The notes beneath the pieces were generated by a model. The model did not search any database. It was given only the letters and a program-made list of their open reading frames with translations, and was not told the DNA's origin. DNA of 55,615 nucleotides from SAR202 cluster bacterium (GTDB taxonomy: Bacteria; Chloroflexota; Dehalococcoidia; Lucifugimonadales; Lucifugimonadaceae). The DNA is taken from the NCBI GenBank assembly GCA_008373165.1, contig RQOU01000122.1:1-55615 (forward strand), given 5' to 3'. This document shows, in pieces, positions 8,367 to 18,005 of the stretch. Each line of letters opens with the position of its first letter. The stretch's first letter is position 1. The translations under genes were made by a program, and so were the position numbers.

Positions 8367-10850
8367 CTAAACATCAAGATTTTTGACTTCTAATGCGTTC
8401 GCTCGAATGAAGTTTCGCCGTGGTTCGACATCGTCTCCCATAAGGGTTCGGAACATGTCGTCGGCAGCCATAGCATCATCAGCGGTCACACGTAGCATGA
8501 CTCTTTCATTGGGATCCATGGTTGTCTCCCACAGTTGTTCAGGATTCATTTCACCGAGACCCTTGTACCTCTGTACGTGAACCCCGGATCTGTCAGAGTT
8601 ATTATCTAACGTTGCAGGAAGCTGATGCCATTGAACATTCTCAGCAACTACGTTATCGCCCTTTGTAATAGTTAGCGCTCCGGCCTCAAGAACTTGTTGA
8701 ATAGCCGGATATAACGAGTGTAGTCGTCGGACAGCAGGATTGTTGAAGATGTCTTTGGTTAGGGTGTAGCCATCGATGTCGAATGTTTTGTCTGGAAGAA
8801 TTACCGGTTCTATCTCTTCAATAACCTGGCTTGGTAATTCATCGGATTCATCGAATAGGGAAACTTGCTCCGCTTCTGAAACAATTTCATGTTCTGTTTT
8901 TACAGGTTGTTCAGGCCTAAAGTCTAGCGAAGCGTATTCAGGGTCTTTTGTAAGTTTTTCAATAACATTTTCTGGAATATTTAAAACTCTCGCCACTTCA
9001 AGGGAGTCGATGTATTCACGTAGGGGTGTCAGTACTCGTCCTATTTTTGCACTTTTTAAAGTCAGGCTAGGATCAGACTCACACGTAATTTTTATGGTTC
9101 CGTATAAGCGATTTGCGGTCCATTCGTCTAGCTCGCCGTCAGAGTAAAGCCATTTTGCCGAACGTCCTCTAGAAGCACGGTATAAAGGAGGTTGTGCTAT
9201 GTAAAGATGTCCGTTGCCTATGATTTGTGGCATATTTCGGAAGAAGAATGTGAGCAGCAGTGTTCTTATGTGAGCTCCATCAACGTCCGCATCAGTCATT
9301 ATGATGACGCGGTGGTATCGCAACTTCTCTTCGTCATAATCTTCACCTAGCCCGGCGCCAAGCGCAGTGATTAATGCAGCGATTTCTTCGTGTGCTAGCA
9401 TTCGTTCCGGACGGGCTTTTTCAACGTTCAGAATCTTGCCACGTAATGGCAATATTGCTTGGAACTGCCTATCTCTTCCTTGTTTTGCAGATCCACCAGC
9501 AGATTCACCTTCCACGATATATATCTCTGAACTGGTCGGATCTTTTTCTGTGCAGTCTGCAAGTTTGCCCGGCAGTGATCCTCCGTCCATAGCATTTTTG
9601 CGAATGACGAGATCACGTGCTTTCTTAGCTGCGGCGCGGGCACGTGCGGCAGTTGTCGATTTATTGATGATTGATGCGCCATCTCCAGGATTGTCCTCAA
9701 GAAATTCTGTCAGTTGGCGTCCGACTATTTGCTCTACTGCCCCTTTAACTTCAGGGTTGCCAAGGCGGCCTTTTGTTTGGCCTTCGAATTGGGGGTCCTT
9801 AACTTTGACGCTTATAACGGCCATCAAGCCTTCTCGCACGTCTTCACCTGATAGGTTTTTTATGTCGTCTTTTCCTACTCCGAATACGTTGTTCTTACGT
9901 GCGTAGTCGTTGAGGACGCGAGTAAGGGCTGAGCGAAATCCTGTAACGTGAGATCCTCCGTCACCTGTTCGAATCACGTTTGCAAAAGACAGACAATTTT
10001 CTATGAAAGAATCGTTATATTGAAGCGCTACTTCCACTACGATTTCATCGACGGTTTCCTGTGCATACATAACATTTGGATGGACGGAACCACGTTGTCG
10101 ATTTAATGATCTAACAAAGCTTTGAACACCACCATCGAACATATAAGTTACGTCGTTAAATGGCCAAACATTGTCATGCCAGTGCGACTTAAGGTGAATA
10201 GTTAAACCCTGGTTTAAATATGCCATCTCTTTGAATCGTGCCGCAATGATGTCCCAATCGTAGTTGATTTCTGGGAATATCTCGCTGTCTGGCATCCATG
10301 ACACGCTTGTACCAGTGCCTGGCAGATCCTCGCTTGTCGACTCACGAACATCCATATCCCCTATGGTTTTTCCACGCTCGTACATCTGGGTGCTGATCTT
10401 GCCGTCCCGCCGCACCTCGACTTTTGTCCACTCTGACAAAGCATTTACAACCGACGCGCCAACACCATGCAATCCGCCTGACACCTGGTAGCCTTTGTCA
10501 CCGAACTTTCCCCCTGCGTGGAGAGTGGTCATTACTGTTTCGAGAGCAGAAAGGCCAGTTTTTTTATGTTTATCTACTGGTATCCCTCGGCCATCATCAA
10601 CTACTGTTACAGATCCATCTTTATGAATCGTTATGTCTATTCTGCTAGCAAAGCCGGCCATAGCCTCGTCGACGCTGTTATCGACGATCTCCCTGATTAG
10701 GTGAAATACGCCTTCTGTACCCGTTGTGCCTATGTACATGCCGGGGCGCTTTCGTACGGCTTCAAGGCCTTCCATCACCGTTATATCTTCAGCGCTATAT
10801 TCGGATGAGCCACCGGTGATGCTGGATGCACCGTTTTTTCGCTTTGCCAT
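8367..10850 (-). CDS. gyrB: DNA gyrase subunit B
   Basis: ATPase subunit of DNA gyrase. The 827-residue protein carries the GHKL ATPase motifs ([32 protein letters not shown]), the transducer domain, the TOPRIM signature [15 protein letters not shown] and [13 protein letters not shown], and the C-terminal [21 protein letters not shown] stretch of roughly 190 residues, with an acidic segment ([15 protein letters not shown]), separates [10 protein letters not shown] from [10 protein letters not shown]. This resembles the long insert of enterobacterial GyrB and is longer than in many Gram-positive enzymes. It faces pyrE and diverges from the DUF1294 gene. gyrA is not in the window. Confidence 0.97.
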   Translation of the reverse strand: MAKRKNGASSITGGSSEYSAEDITVMEGLEAVRKRPGMYIGTTGTEGVFHLIREIVDNSVDEAMAGFASRIDITIHKDGSVTVVDDGRGIPVDKHKKTGLSALETVMTTLHAGGKFGDKGYQVSGGLHGVGASVVNALSEWTKVEVRRDGKISTQMYERGKTIGDMDVRESTSEDLPGTGTSVSWMPDSEIFPEINYDWDIIAARFKEMAYLNQGLTIHLKSHWHDNVWPFNDVTYMFDGGVQSFVRSLNRQRGSVHPNVMYAQETVDEIVVEVALQYNDSFIENCLSFANVIRTGDGGSHVTGFRSALTRVLNDYARKNNVFGVGKDDIKNLSGEDVREGLMAVISVKVKDPQFEGQTKGRLGNPEVKGAVEQIVGRQLTEFLEDNPGDGASIINKSTTAARARAAAKKARDLVIRKNAMDGGSLPGKLADCTEKDPTSSEIYIVEGESAGGSAKQGRDRQFQAILPLRGKILNVEKARPERMLAHEEIAALITALGAGLGEDYDEEKLRYHRVIIMTDADVDGAHIRTLLLTFFFRNMPQIIGNGHLYIAQPPLYRASRGRSAKWLYSDGELDEWTANRLYGTIKITCESDPSLTLKSAKIGRVLTPLREYIDSLEVARVLNIPENVIEKLTKDPEYASLDFRPEQPVKTEHEIVSEAEQVSLFDESDELPSQVIEEIEPVILPDKTFDIDGYTLTKDIFNNPAVRRLHSLYPAIQQVLEAGALTITKGDNVVAENVQWHQLPATLDNNSDRSGVHVQRYKGLGEMNPEQLWETTMDPNERVMLRVTADDAMAADDMFRTLMGDDVEPRRNFIRANALEVKNLDV

Positions 10851-11118
10851 TCGTCGTCCTTACCCTGTCGTTCATAACAGGAGCTTAGATTTAGCCCAAA
10901 CCATTTGATTTGCTTTGAGGAGCGCAACTCAAACTTTTGTAAAACATGAACAAGGGCTAGGAGAATAGGGGTGAATCATATTAGATTCACAGGCATTTAC
11001 TTAAGTCGTAAATGAGGTCCTAATAATACCATTTTCTTGACTTGGTTGATGAGTTTAGTTTCAGTATAAAAGGCTGTATGGATTTTTTTATAAAGAATAT
11101 TTTTTTATTATCAGTACT

Positions 11119-11439
11119 ATGTTTGATGTTTTTGTGAATTTTTATTTTATGAATTTGTGTTTGTTAATATTTGTAGTTTTAAACACTGCTTCTGCTGTGG
11201 TCATTTGGCTTGATAAGCGAAATGCACAGAATGGAAAAAAACGTATATCTGAACATACGCTCTTAGTTTGGGCTCTAGTTGGAGGGTGGCTAGGAGGTGT
11301 TTGTGCTATGTATGCATTAAGACATAAGACTTCTAAACGTTTATTTTTAGTCAAATATTGGCTAATGGCTGCAATTTATATTTCAGCGTTATTTCTGCTT
11401 GGATACGCGATGATTCAACAAATGAGCCTCCTACAATGA
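11119..11439 (+). CDS. DUF1294 family membrane protein
   Basis: A 106-residue protein with predicted membrane helices at about 11-29 (LCLLIFVVLNTASAVVIWL), 46-66 (LLVWALVGGWLGGVCAMYAL) and 78-100. The pattern WLDKRNAQNGKKRISE, then GGWLGGVCAMYALRHKTSK, is characteristic of DUF1294, a family of small inner-membrane proteins without established function. The stretch before it is very T-rich. A later ATG at 11149 is another possible start. It precedes the aco operon by about 160 bp and is probably not part of it. Confidence 0.72.
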   Translation: MFDVFVNFYFMNLCLLIFVVLNTASAVVIWLDKRNAQNGKKRISEHTLLVWALVGGWLGGVCAMYALRHKTSKRLFLVKYWLMAAIYISALFLLGYAMIQQMSLLQ

Positions 11440-11480
11440 CCACCGGCTTGTGCTTATCGGTCTATAATCCCGGCATCTCA

Positions 11481-11504
11481 TTCAGGGTTATCTATTCCCC
11501 TGAA
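11481..11504. repeat. 7-bp inverted repeat upstream of acoA
   Basis: TTCAGGG (11481-11487) and CCCTGAA (11498-11504) form a perfect 7-bp inverted repeat with a 10-base spacer, about 95 bp before the acoA start. There is no T-tract, so an operator or mRNA leader hairpin is more likely than a terminator. No regulator is assigned. Confidence 0.3.
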
Positions 11505-11597
11505 CAAGTTGTTTCCCCAGAAATGGTGATTGATGGTTGCAAAAAGATGACTTCTGCTATTTGAATAGCTTATCTCGAGAGGTTCTAGAGGAAAAAA

Positions 11598-12587
11598 ATG
11601 GATATTGACCGCGATCTTTTGTTGTTAATGCTGCGACGCATGTGGATGATTCGAAATTTCGAATTAAAAGTAATGGAAGTGCACTCTGCTGGTGAATTTG
11701 CTGGTGGTGCCCATCCATACATAGGTGAAGAAGCTGTGGCAGTTGGTGCCTGTGCAGCATTAGAGGACACTGATTATATTGCCGGGAATCATCGTTCACA
11801 CGGACATCCCATTGCCAAAGGTGGTCGAGTGGACAAGGCTATGGCCGAACTCTACGGACGGACAGACGGATATTGCAAAGGGAAGGGAGGGTCGATGCAT
11901 CTGGCTGATTATTCAATCGGAATTTTGGGAGAATCCGGAATTCTTGGATCATCTGTACCCGTGGCAGTGGGTGCGGCTCTTGCAGCCAGTATCAAAGGAG
12001 AAAAATTCGTCTCTCTTGCTTTTTTTGGCGATGGAGCCTCAAATCAAGGAGCACTACATGAGTCTATGAACTTAGCGTCAGTGTGGAGCTTGCCGATTAT
12101 ATTCATATGTGAAAACAACCAATACGCAGTGACAACTTCCTATGCTGAAACGGTTGCCGTTGAACATGTTTCGGATAGAGCGTCGGCTTATAACATGCCT
12201 GGAATCCTTGTTGATGGTCAGGATGCTATTGCCATGTATGAAGCAACGGCTGCAGCTGTAAGCCGGGCGCGTGCAGGTGACGGTCCAAGTCTTATTGAAG
12301 GGCTAACTTATAGGTTTGAGGAGCACTCCTTGGGCCTTGGCCGCGTACGTCGAGGTGAATATAGGACACAAGAAGAAATTGATACTTGGCGCAAGCGTGA
12401 CCCACTGGATATTCTTGAGCAAAATATAATTGCTCAGGGTGTAGCAACTCGCGAAGAATGTGATGACATCAATGCAGAAACGGCGGAAGAGGTTGAGAAG
12501 GCTACAGAGTTTGCTCGAAATAGTCCGTTCCCGGAACCATCGGATTTGTTCGATGATATGTGGGCTGATCCGATAGCGTTTCCATAA
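11598..12587 (+). CDS. acoA: Thiamine-dependent dehydrogenase E1 component, alpha subunit (acetoin/pyruvate type)
   Basis: Alpha subunit of a TPP-dependent 2-oxo-acid or acetoin dehydrogenase. The thiamine diphosphate motif spans FFGDGASNQGALHESMNLA to ENNQYAVTTS (residues ~140-180), the standard GDG-x(~26)-NN pattern. NHRSHGHPIAKGG and GKGGSMHLAD (residues ~61-100) are typical E1-alpha segments. At 329 residues it is the short form found in acetoin dehydrogenase and Gram-positive PDH. An AGAGG sequence precedes the ATG. It is followed by acoB after 56 bp. The symbol is suggested because acoX lies downstream; pyruvate is an equally possible substrate. Confidence 0.85.
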   Translation: MDIDRDLLLLMLRRMWMIRNFELKVMEVHSAGEFAGGAHPYIGEEAVAVGACAALEDTDYIAGNHRSHGHPIAKGGRVDKAMAELYGRTDGYCKGKGGSMHLADYSIGILGESGILGSSVPVAVGAALAASIKGEKFVSLAFFGDGASNQGALHESMNLASVWSLPIIFICENNQYAVTTSYAETVAVEHVSDRASAYNMPGILVDGQDAIAMYEATAAAVSRARAGDGPSLIEGLTYRFEEHSLGLGRVRRGEYRTQEEIDTWRKRDPLDILEQNIIAQGVATREECDDINAETAEEVEKATEFARNSPFPEPSDLFDDMWADPIAFP

Positions 12588-12643
12588 TAGATTGAGTGTG
12601 ACACTTTTTTAGCAATTCCTTACTCCGCAGGTAAAAGATAGCC

Positions 12644-13630
12644 ATGGCCCAGACAGTATTTATAGAAGCAATTAATCAGGCAATTATTGAAGAAATGAGA
12701 CGCGATGAAAATGTCTTCATGATGGGTGAAGATATTCGACGATCTGTTTACGGAGCAACAGCGAATCTCCTTAGTGAATTCGGCGAAAAACGAGTTTTAG
12801 ATACTCCGCTTTCAGAAAATGGCTTTTTTGGAGCCGCAATCGGGGCATCTCTTGTAGGCATGCGTCCCATAGTCGAAACCCTTACTAGTTTCATGTGGGT
12901 TGGGATGGACCAGTTGATTAGTCAGGCTGCCAAAATGCGGTATATGTTTGGAGGTCAGGCAACGCTTCCTGTTGTTTATCGCGCAAGTATGTTTTATGGC
13001 GGCGGATCCGCCGCTCACCATTCAGATCGCTCTTACCCTATGTTTATGAACATGCCTGGCATTAAGATTATTGTTCCATCCAATCCTGCGGATATGAAAG
13101 GTCTTCTTAAGTCCGCAGTTCGGGATAATGATCCATGTATTGTTTTTGAAGATGGCACCTTGGCCGGGATGCGCGGTGAAGTTCCTGAAAATGAAGATCT
13201 TCCTGAGAATGAGCTAGTTGTACCATTCGGGCAAGCCCAAATGGTACGTGAAGGAACTGATTGCACAATAGTTGGGGTTGCTGGCGGTGTGAACATAGCG
13301 GCTTCTGTTTCTGATCAACTTGCACAAGAAGGAATATCCGTAGAAGTTATCGATCCCAGAACTTTAGTTCCGTTGGACAAGAAAATGATTTTAAGTTCTG
13401 TAGAAAAAACAGGTCGGCTTGTAATTACAGATCCTGCTCATAAAGTTTGTAGTGCTGCTTCAGAGATTGCGTCTATAGTTGCAGAAGAGGGTTTCTGGTC
13501 ACTTCAGGCGCCAATTCAAAAGGTTGCTTCTGAACAAGTACATATTCCTTATACTCCAGCACTTGAACCACATGTGTATCCAGACGTCGAAAAGGTTACT
13601 GCTGCTGTAAGACGCACACTTGAGAGCTGA
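12644..13630 (+). CDS. acoB: Thiamine-dependent dehydrogenase E1 component, beta subunit
   Basis: Beta subunit partner of the preceding E1-alpha. The 328-residue protein begins MAQTVFIEAINQAIIEEM and has the transketolase-like pyrimidine-binding domain (MMGEDI, DTPLSENGFFGAAIGA) and the C-terminal transketolase domain (VEVIDPRTLVPLDKKMILSSV). The helix with YMFGGQATLPVVYR and GGSAAHHSDRSYP is typical of E1-beta of PDH/acetoin dehydrogenase. It forms an alpha2-beta2 E1 that decarboxylates its substrate and reductively acylates the lipoyl domain of E2. It is in the same orientation as the E1-alpha and E2 genes. Confidence 0.88.
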   Translation: MAQTVFIEAINQAIIEEMRRDENVFMMGEDIRRSVYGATANLLSEFGEKRVLDTPLSENGFFGAAIGASLVGMRPIVETLTSFMWVGMDQLISQAAKMRYMFGGQATLPVVYRASMFYGGGSAAHHSDRSYPMFMNMPGIKIIVPSNPADMKGLLKSAVRDNDPCIVFEDGTLAGMRGEVPENEDLPENELVVPFGQAQMVREGTDCTIVGVAGGVNIAASVSDQLAQEGISVEVIDPRTLVPLDKKMILSSVEKTGRLVITDPAHKVCSAASEIASIVAEEGFWSLQAPIQKVASEQVHIPYTPALEPHVYPDVEKVTAAVRRTLES

Positions 13631-13750
13631 GATTTCTCGGTTTTTACAGGCTGAACATTTTAATTGCAAAAGCGGGTTTTGTGCTCTGATAAAGACCGGC
13701 CAATTTAACAAGTGACAACGTTTGATTAGAGCATAAGTGAGATAGATTTA

Positions 13751-14458
13751 GTGCTAAATCCGGTATTTAAAAACTGTAAAGCCCTTACTTTTGACTTATT
13801 CGGTACGGTTCTCGATTTGGGCGGATCTCTTACGCCTCATTTAAAGATTTTTCTAGATGGCCATGGATCGGAGATTAATCCTGACAAAATGTGGCAGCAA
13901 CTCCGTTACAGGCAGAGGATAGAGCAGTACCAAGACACGCTTCTTGAGTTAGGTCATTCGGGGTACCTAGAAACGGTACAAAAGGCATTTGTGTATGTAG
14001 CTCGAGCGAACAAGCTAGATCCGCGAATTGAGGAGATTAGTCGTTTTATGGAAGGGTGGCAGTTGCTGTCGCCATTTACTGAATGTATGGCTGCCCTGCA
14101 TAAATTGAGTGAACATTACAAGCTGGTGGCACTTTCTAATGGCAATCCTTTGTTCCTTGATCATCTCGTAGAAAATCGAATTCAGTTTGATTTTGATGAT
14201 GTTATATCGGTTGAGCAGGCAGGCTTTTTTAAACCTAAATCAGGGGTTTACCGCCGTGCCGCTCGAAACTTGCAACTGGAGCCTGGAGAGATAATTATGG
14301 TTTCGGCAAACTCTTTTGATGTTATGGGTGCTCGAAGTTGTGGTTTTCGTGGCGTATATGTGAATCGATATGACTTGCCATTCGAAGATACCCATGAAAT
14401 ATATGAACCTGATTTAACCGTTGCAGATTTCGCGCAATTATCATTTGAACTTACGTAG
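13751..14458 (+). CDS. HAD-superfamily hydrolase (haloacid-dehalogenase type II-like)
   Basis: A 235-residue HAD protein with motif I FDLFGTVLD (residues ~14-22, nucleophile Asp), motif II LVALSNGNP (~131), motif III Lys in KPKSGVYRRAA and motif IV in MVSANSFDVMGARSCGFRG. The cap is an inserted helical C1 domain, and the pattern (SNG, SANSFDVMGA) is closest to L-2-haloacid dehalogenases, though phosphatase activity is equally possible. The start is GTG at 13751. It sits between acoB and acoC in the same orientation, which is unusual for an E1-E2 operon and may mean co-transcription, but the flanking gaps of about 120 and 170 bp leave room for separate promoters. Confidence 0.8.
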   Translation: MLNPVFKNCKALTFDLFGTVLDLGGSLTPHLKIFLDGHGSEINPDKMWQQLRYRQRIEQYQDTLLELGHSGYLETVQKAFVYVARANKLDPRIEEISRFMEGWQLLSPFTECMAALHKLSEHYKLVALSNGNPLFLDHLVENRIQFDFDDVISVEQAGFFKPKSGVYRRAARNLQLEPGEIIMVSANSFDVMGARSCGFRGVYVNRYDLPFEDTHEIYEPDLTVADFAQLSFELT

Positions 14459-14629
14459 GTTCATTATCATTCAAGTGTATGATCGGCCTCCGATTTACCT
14501 TCTATCTGCGCTAAGATAGCCGGCGACGCTAATTTTGATCATATATTCAGAGCCCAAACAGTTTGCAATCATGCGACTGGGCATTGCCAAAGTACGTTGC
14601 GTCCGTTATTTGGCCCGAGAATAGTAATT

Positions 14630-15850
14630 ATGCCTGTACCAATCATCCTTCCTCAGTGGGGCATGGGGATGAACGATGGCGAGATCATAAAATGGCTAAA
14701 AGCTGTCGGCGACCCCGTTGCTAACGGCGATCAACTTGTTGAAATAGAATCTGCCAAAGTTAATGCTGAAGTTGAATCCACCGCCGATGGAACGCTCGGA
14801 AGGATCGACGTAGAAGCAGGCCGGATAGTCGATGTTGGAACCGTACTGGGATACGTTCTAGAGGCTGGAGATTCAGAATCGGATCTTCCAGATGTTGCAC
14901 CGGTAGTTGGCTCTGCATCCACACCTGCACCAGTTGTTGCCGCTAAATCGCCCTCTGCGCCCTCTACGCCTTCTGCAACTCCGAAAGGCGGCAAACAGGT
15001 TGTCACCCCTCGAGCACGTCGACTGGCTAAAGAAATCGGAGTTGATTTAGCAAACGTTACGGGGACTGGACCAAGCGGACGGGTAACGGAAGATGATGTG
15101 AAATCTGCATCCGAAAGCACTGACTCGGCCGGAGCGAAGAGTGCTTTGGTGGAATCATCTGTCCCTGTTAGGGAGACTATTAAATTGTCGGGTTTGCGGG
15201 GTACGATTGCTCGTCGGATGTCGGAGAGTGCCAATGTTCCTACAGTCACACTGTCGACGACGGCTGACGTTACTGACTTGATCGGGTATCAGCGTGAGTT
15301 AGTCGCAGATTGGCGACCTCATAAGATACGACCTCAGTATCAGGACCTGGTTATTGCAGCGACAGCCAGGGCACTTAAAGATGCTCCTAAAGCTAATGCG
15401 CATTTGATTGGTGACGAGGTTCGAATACTGGATGAAATCAATGTCGGTGTTGCGATGGCTGTATCTGAAGGCCTCCTAGTTCCGGTTGTTAAGAATGCAG
15501 ACGAGAAATCACTATTGGAAATAGCACAAAACATTCGTGATTTAGCGAGAAAAGCTAAAGCGAATAAACTTTCGATTGATGAGATGACAAGTGGGACCTT
15601 TTCGATCACTAACTTAAATTCTTACGGGATTGATACGTTTAATCCGTTGTTAAACCCGCCCGAGATAGGAATACTCGGTGTCGGAGCTATACAAGAGACT
15701 GCTGTTGTAATTGATGGAGAAATTGTGGTTCGTTCCATTGCAAACCTGAACCTGAGTTTTGATCATAGAGCGTGGGATGGAGCTCCTGCTGCGGAATTCA
15801 TACAATCGATAGCCAGATTGTTGAGTGACCCCGGCTGGATGAGGGATTAA
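14630..15850 (+). CDS. acoC: Dihydrolipoamide acyltransferase (E2)
   Basis: E2 core of a 2-oxo-acid/acetoin dehydrogenase. The N-terminal lipoyl domain has the modified Lys in EIESAKVNAEVES (around residue 43), followed by a Pro/Ala/Ser/Thr-rich hinge (~90-125), a peripheral subunit-binding domain (TPRARRLAKEIGVDLANVTG) and a C-terminal catalytic domain with SFDHRAWDGAPAAEF, the His-Asp active-site motif. I use the ATG at 14630, which gives MPVPIILPQWGMGMNDGEI, rather than a TTG 33 bases upstream. One lipoyl domain is present. An E3 (lpdA) is encoded at 43.8-45.2 kb, not in this operon. Confidence 0.92.
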   Translation: MPVPIILPQWGMGMNDGEIIKWLKAVGDPVANGDQLVEIESAKVNAEVESTADGTLGRIDVEAGRIVDVGTVLGYVLEAGDSESDLPDVAPVVGSASTPAPVVAAKSPSAPSTPSATPKGGKQVVTPRARRLAKEIGVDLANVTGTGPSGRVTEDDVKSASESTDSAGAKSALVESSVPVRETIKLSGLRGTIARRMSESANVPTVTLSTTADVTDLIGYQRELVADWRPHKIRPQYQDLVIAATARALKDAPKANAHLIGDEVRILDEINVGVAMAVSEGLLVPVVKNADEKSLLEIAQNIRDLARKAKANKLSIDEMTSGTFSITNLNSYGIDTFNPLLNPPEIGILGVGAIQETAVVIDGEIVVRSIANLNLSFDHRAWDGAPAAEFIQSIARLLSDPGWMRD

Positions 15851-15880
15851 GCGTTACTCAATGCTGGAGGAATTGGTTAA

Positions 15881-16858
15881 TTGAGTACCGTCGGAATTAT
15901 CGCTAACCCGGCGGCGGGGAAAGACATACGTCGACTCGTCGCACACGGTCGAGTAGTTTCTAATCAAGAAAAAGCAAATATTCTTCGTCGTGTTTTTGCT
16001 GGGATTGTTTCTACAGGTACTGATCAAATCTTGATAATGCCAGACCACTCTGGATTGGCGCGTCCGGCAACTGCAGATGTTGAGGGCGAAATCGAAATAG
16101 ATTTTGTCGATATGCCTACTGCGGACCATCAAGGGGCTTCAACGAATGCTGCAAGGGCGATGGTTGAACAGGGTGTGGATTGCATAGTTACACTCGGAGG
16201 TGATGGAACTAACAGAGTTGTTGCTAAAGGATGCCTTGAGGTTCCATTGGTTCCTATTTCGACTGGAACAAACAATGTTTTTCCTGCCAACACAGAAGGA
16301 ACACTTGCGGGTATTGCAGCAGGTTCAGTAGCTACACAGAGATTGACACGTGATGACGCATGTCGTCGTTCTAAGAGGATCGATATTTACATAGATAATG
16401 AGCTATGTGACGATGCACTAGTGGATGCTGCTGTTTCCACTCAAATGTTTGTCGGTGCTCGCGCTGTTTGGGATACAAGCACTTTGCATGCTATGTTTTT
16501 GACACGGGCAGAGCCTGCAAGCATTGGGCTCTCTTCTATAGGTTCAAGGCTTGAGCCGATTGCTATTGACGATCCGTTCGGTCTTTATATACGGATGGAT
16601 GGTGAGCCGGGTTCAACCGCTACTACAGTTCGAGCTCCGATTGCGCCTGGCGCAGTATCCGATGTCGATATCATGGACTGGCGCAGGATAATGCCGGGTG
16701 AGCAAATTTCGATTGATTTGCACCCCGGGACGATTGCTTTAGATGGTGAACGTGAAGTTGAGCTTTTGCCCAATCAAAAAGTTCATGCCATGTTGAACCT
16801 TGATGGTCCCTGGGTAGTTGATGTTCCGCACACAATGATGTTGTTGGCAAATCGTTAG
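15881..16858 (+). CDS. acoX: ATP-NAD kinase-like protein AcoX
   Basis: A 325-residue protein with an NAD-kinase-like fold: VGIIANPAAGKDIRRLVAHG at the N-terminus and VTLGGDGTNRVVAKG (~105-120), followed by PISTGTNNVFP. This combination is typical of AcoX, encoded in acetoin dehydrogenase operons; its exact role is not settled in the literature I know. The start is TTG at 15881, supported by a strong GGAGG 10 bases upstream. It follows the E2 gene by 30 bp. Its presence is the main reason to call the cluster acetoin-type. NADP synthesis or lipid kinase activity cannot be excluded. Confidence 0.78.
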   Translation: MSTVGIIANPAAGKDIRRLVAHGRVVSNQEKANILRRVFAGIVSTGTDQILIMPDHSGLARPATADVEGEIEIDFVDMPTADHQGASTNAARAMVEQGVDCIVTLGGDGTNRVVAKGCLEVPLVPISTGTNNVFPANTEGTLAGIAAGSVATQRLTRDDACRRSKRIDIYIDNELCDDALVDAAVSTQMFVGARAVWDTSTLHAMFLTRAEPASIGLSSIGSRLEPIAIDDPFGLYIRMDGEPGSTATTVRAPIAPGAVSDVDIMDWRRIMPGEQISIDLHPGTIALDGEREVELLPNQKVHAMLNLDGPWVVDVPHTMMLLANR

Positions 16859-16875
16859 CCGGATCGATTTCATCT

Positions 16876-17685
16876 TTGAATTCTGAAAAGTACACACACG
16901 GTCATCATCGATCAGTTACAAGAGCTCATTCAATTAGGAGGGCCAGTGATTCCGCCTCATTTGTTTTGCCACGACTTAAATCACCGATGCGGCTGTTAGA
17001 TTTCGGCTGTGGCCCAGGGACAATTACCATAGATCTCGCCGAGCACCTACTTCCAAATGGTTCAGTAGTGGGTATAGACAACTCAAGTACGGTAATTGAT
17101 CAGGCTCGTGTTCGATTAGATCAAAAGGGCACACAGAATGTTAGTTTCGAGGTCCGAAGTATCTATGAGACAGGTTATGGCGCTAAAACATTTGATGCCG
17201 TTTATGCTCACCAAGTTTTGCAGCATCTTTCCGAACCAGTCATGGCATTATCTGAGGCTAAGCGAGTTTTAAAACCGAGAGGAATTTGTGCCGTAAGGGA
17301 AGTGGACTGGGGGGCTTCTGCACTGTGGCCACCCGATGAACGGCTTCTTGCATTCTTAGATGTTTATAGCCGTGTTGCCGCATGTAACGGAGGTAATGCT
17401 AGCGCGGGTCGGCAATTGAAAGAATGGTTTATGCAGGCCGAGTTTTCGGATTTGGAGGTCACAACTTCAAATTGGTCGTTTTCAGACCAAAATGGGTTGA
17501 AATGGTGGGGCGAGCAATGGTCTGAGCGTATTTTGCATTCTGAACTTGGTAAGCGTGCAATAGATTACGGAATATCCACAAATCATGACCTTGAGGAAAT
17601 TTCACAAGGTTGGCTTGATTGGGTTAATACTCCGGGCGCGTTCTTTGCGTTTATTCAAGTAGAAGTTATCGGAGTTTCTGGTTAA
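16876..17685 (+). CDS. Class I SAM-dependent methyltransferase
   Basis: A 269-residue methyltransferase with motif I LLDFGCGPGTI (residues ~40-50), acidic motif II VVGIDNSS, and the later FDAVYAHQVLQHL and EAKRVLKPRG segments typical of the UbiE/COQ5-type Methyltransf_11/25 fold. The substrate is unknown. The start used is TTG at 16876, 17 bp after acoX, with only a weak GGA upstream; no better start is available without losing the conserved N-terminal helix. It may be the last gene of the aco series. It converges on the next gene with one base between stop codons. Confidence 0.82.
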   Translation: MNSEKYTHGHHRSVTRAHSIRRASDSASFVLPRLKSPMRLLDFGCGPGTITIDLAEHLLPNGSVVGIDNSSTVIDQARVRLDQKGTQNVSFEVRSIYETGYGAKTFDAVYAHQVLQHLSEPVMALSEAKRVLKPRGICAVREVDWGASALWPPDERLLAFLDVYSRVAACNGGNASAGRQLKEWFMQAEFSDLEVTTSNWSFSDQNGLKWWGEQWSERILHSELGKRAIDYGISTNHDLEEISQGWLDWVNTPGAFFAFIQVEVIGVSG

Positions 17686-17686
17686 A

Positions 17687-17986
17687 TTAATTAGATATCT
17701 CGAAGATTTCTGTGTTGTGAGTTTTGGCTAAAAGTGGATATATCTGGTCAAATACCGAGGTTATTTCCGGGGTTTTTCTTACTGTGACTCTCGACAGTTC
17801 ATAATCGCTAATTGAATCCCATAATTGTTCTGTTTGTAGAGCCCCGTGTGATCCATGCCATGCTTTATATAAGGTTGGCTTGTTGAATCCTGCCTCTTGC
17901 ATGGCGTCACACGCCTGTTTTACAAGGGTGTTTAACTTTCCGCCGGTTCCTGGTTTTGGAAGATATGTTCGTCGTACTGCAATCAT
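17687..17986 (-). CDS. Small NIPSNAP/dimeric-alpha-beta-barrel-like protein
   Basis: A 99-residue protein with an N-terminal strand MIAVRRTYLPKPGTGGKL, a helix (NTLVKQACDAMQEAGF), and a second strand-helix unit, consistent with a ferredoxin-like dimeric alpha-beta barrel. No catalytic motif is recognisable. I chose the ATG at 17986; a longer TTG-started reading from 18037 would overlap the upstream flavoprotein gene by 32 bases. It follows that gene immediately on the minus strand, so it may be co-expressed with it. Function unknown. Confidence 0.5.
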   Translation of the reverse strand: MIAVRRTYLPKPGTGGKLNTLVKQACDAMQEAGFNKPTLYKAWHGSHGALQTEQLWDSISDYELSRVTVRKTPEITSVFDQIYPLLAKTHNTEIFEISN

Positions 17987-18005
17987 TGGAATTGTTCCCG
18001 TTTCA

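Noticed and set aside
9367-9906. Long plus-strand open frame inside gyrB
   Set aside because: Antisense to a highly conserved region of gyrB; composition is that of a shadow frame.
11037-11070. TTGACT and TATAAA before the DUF1294 gene as a promoter
   Set aside because: The spacer is 22 bases, too long for a standard promoter; not reported as a feature.
14731-15249. Ser/Thr-rich minus-strand open frame inside the E2 gene
   Set aside because: Low-complexity antisense of the Ala/Pro-rich hinge of E2; no family match.
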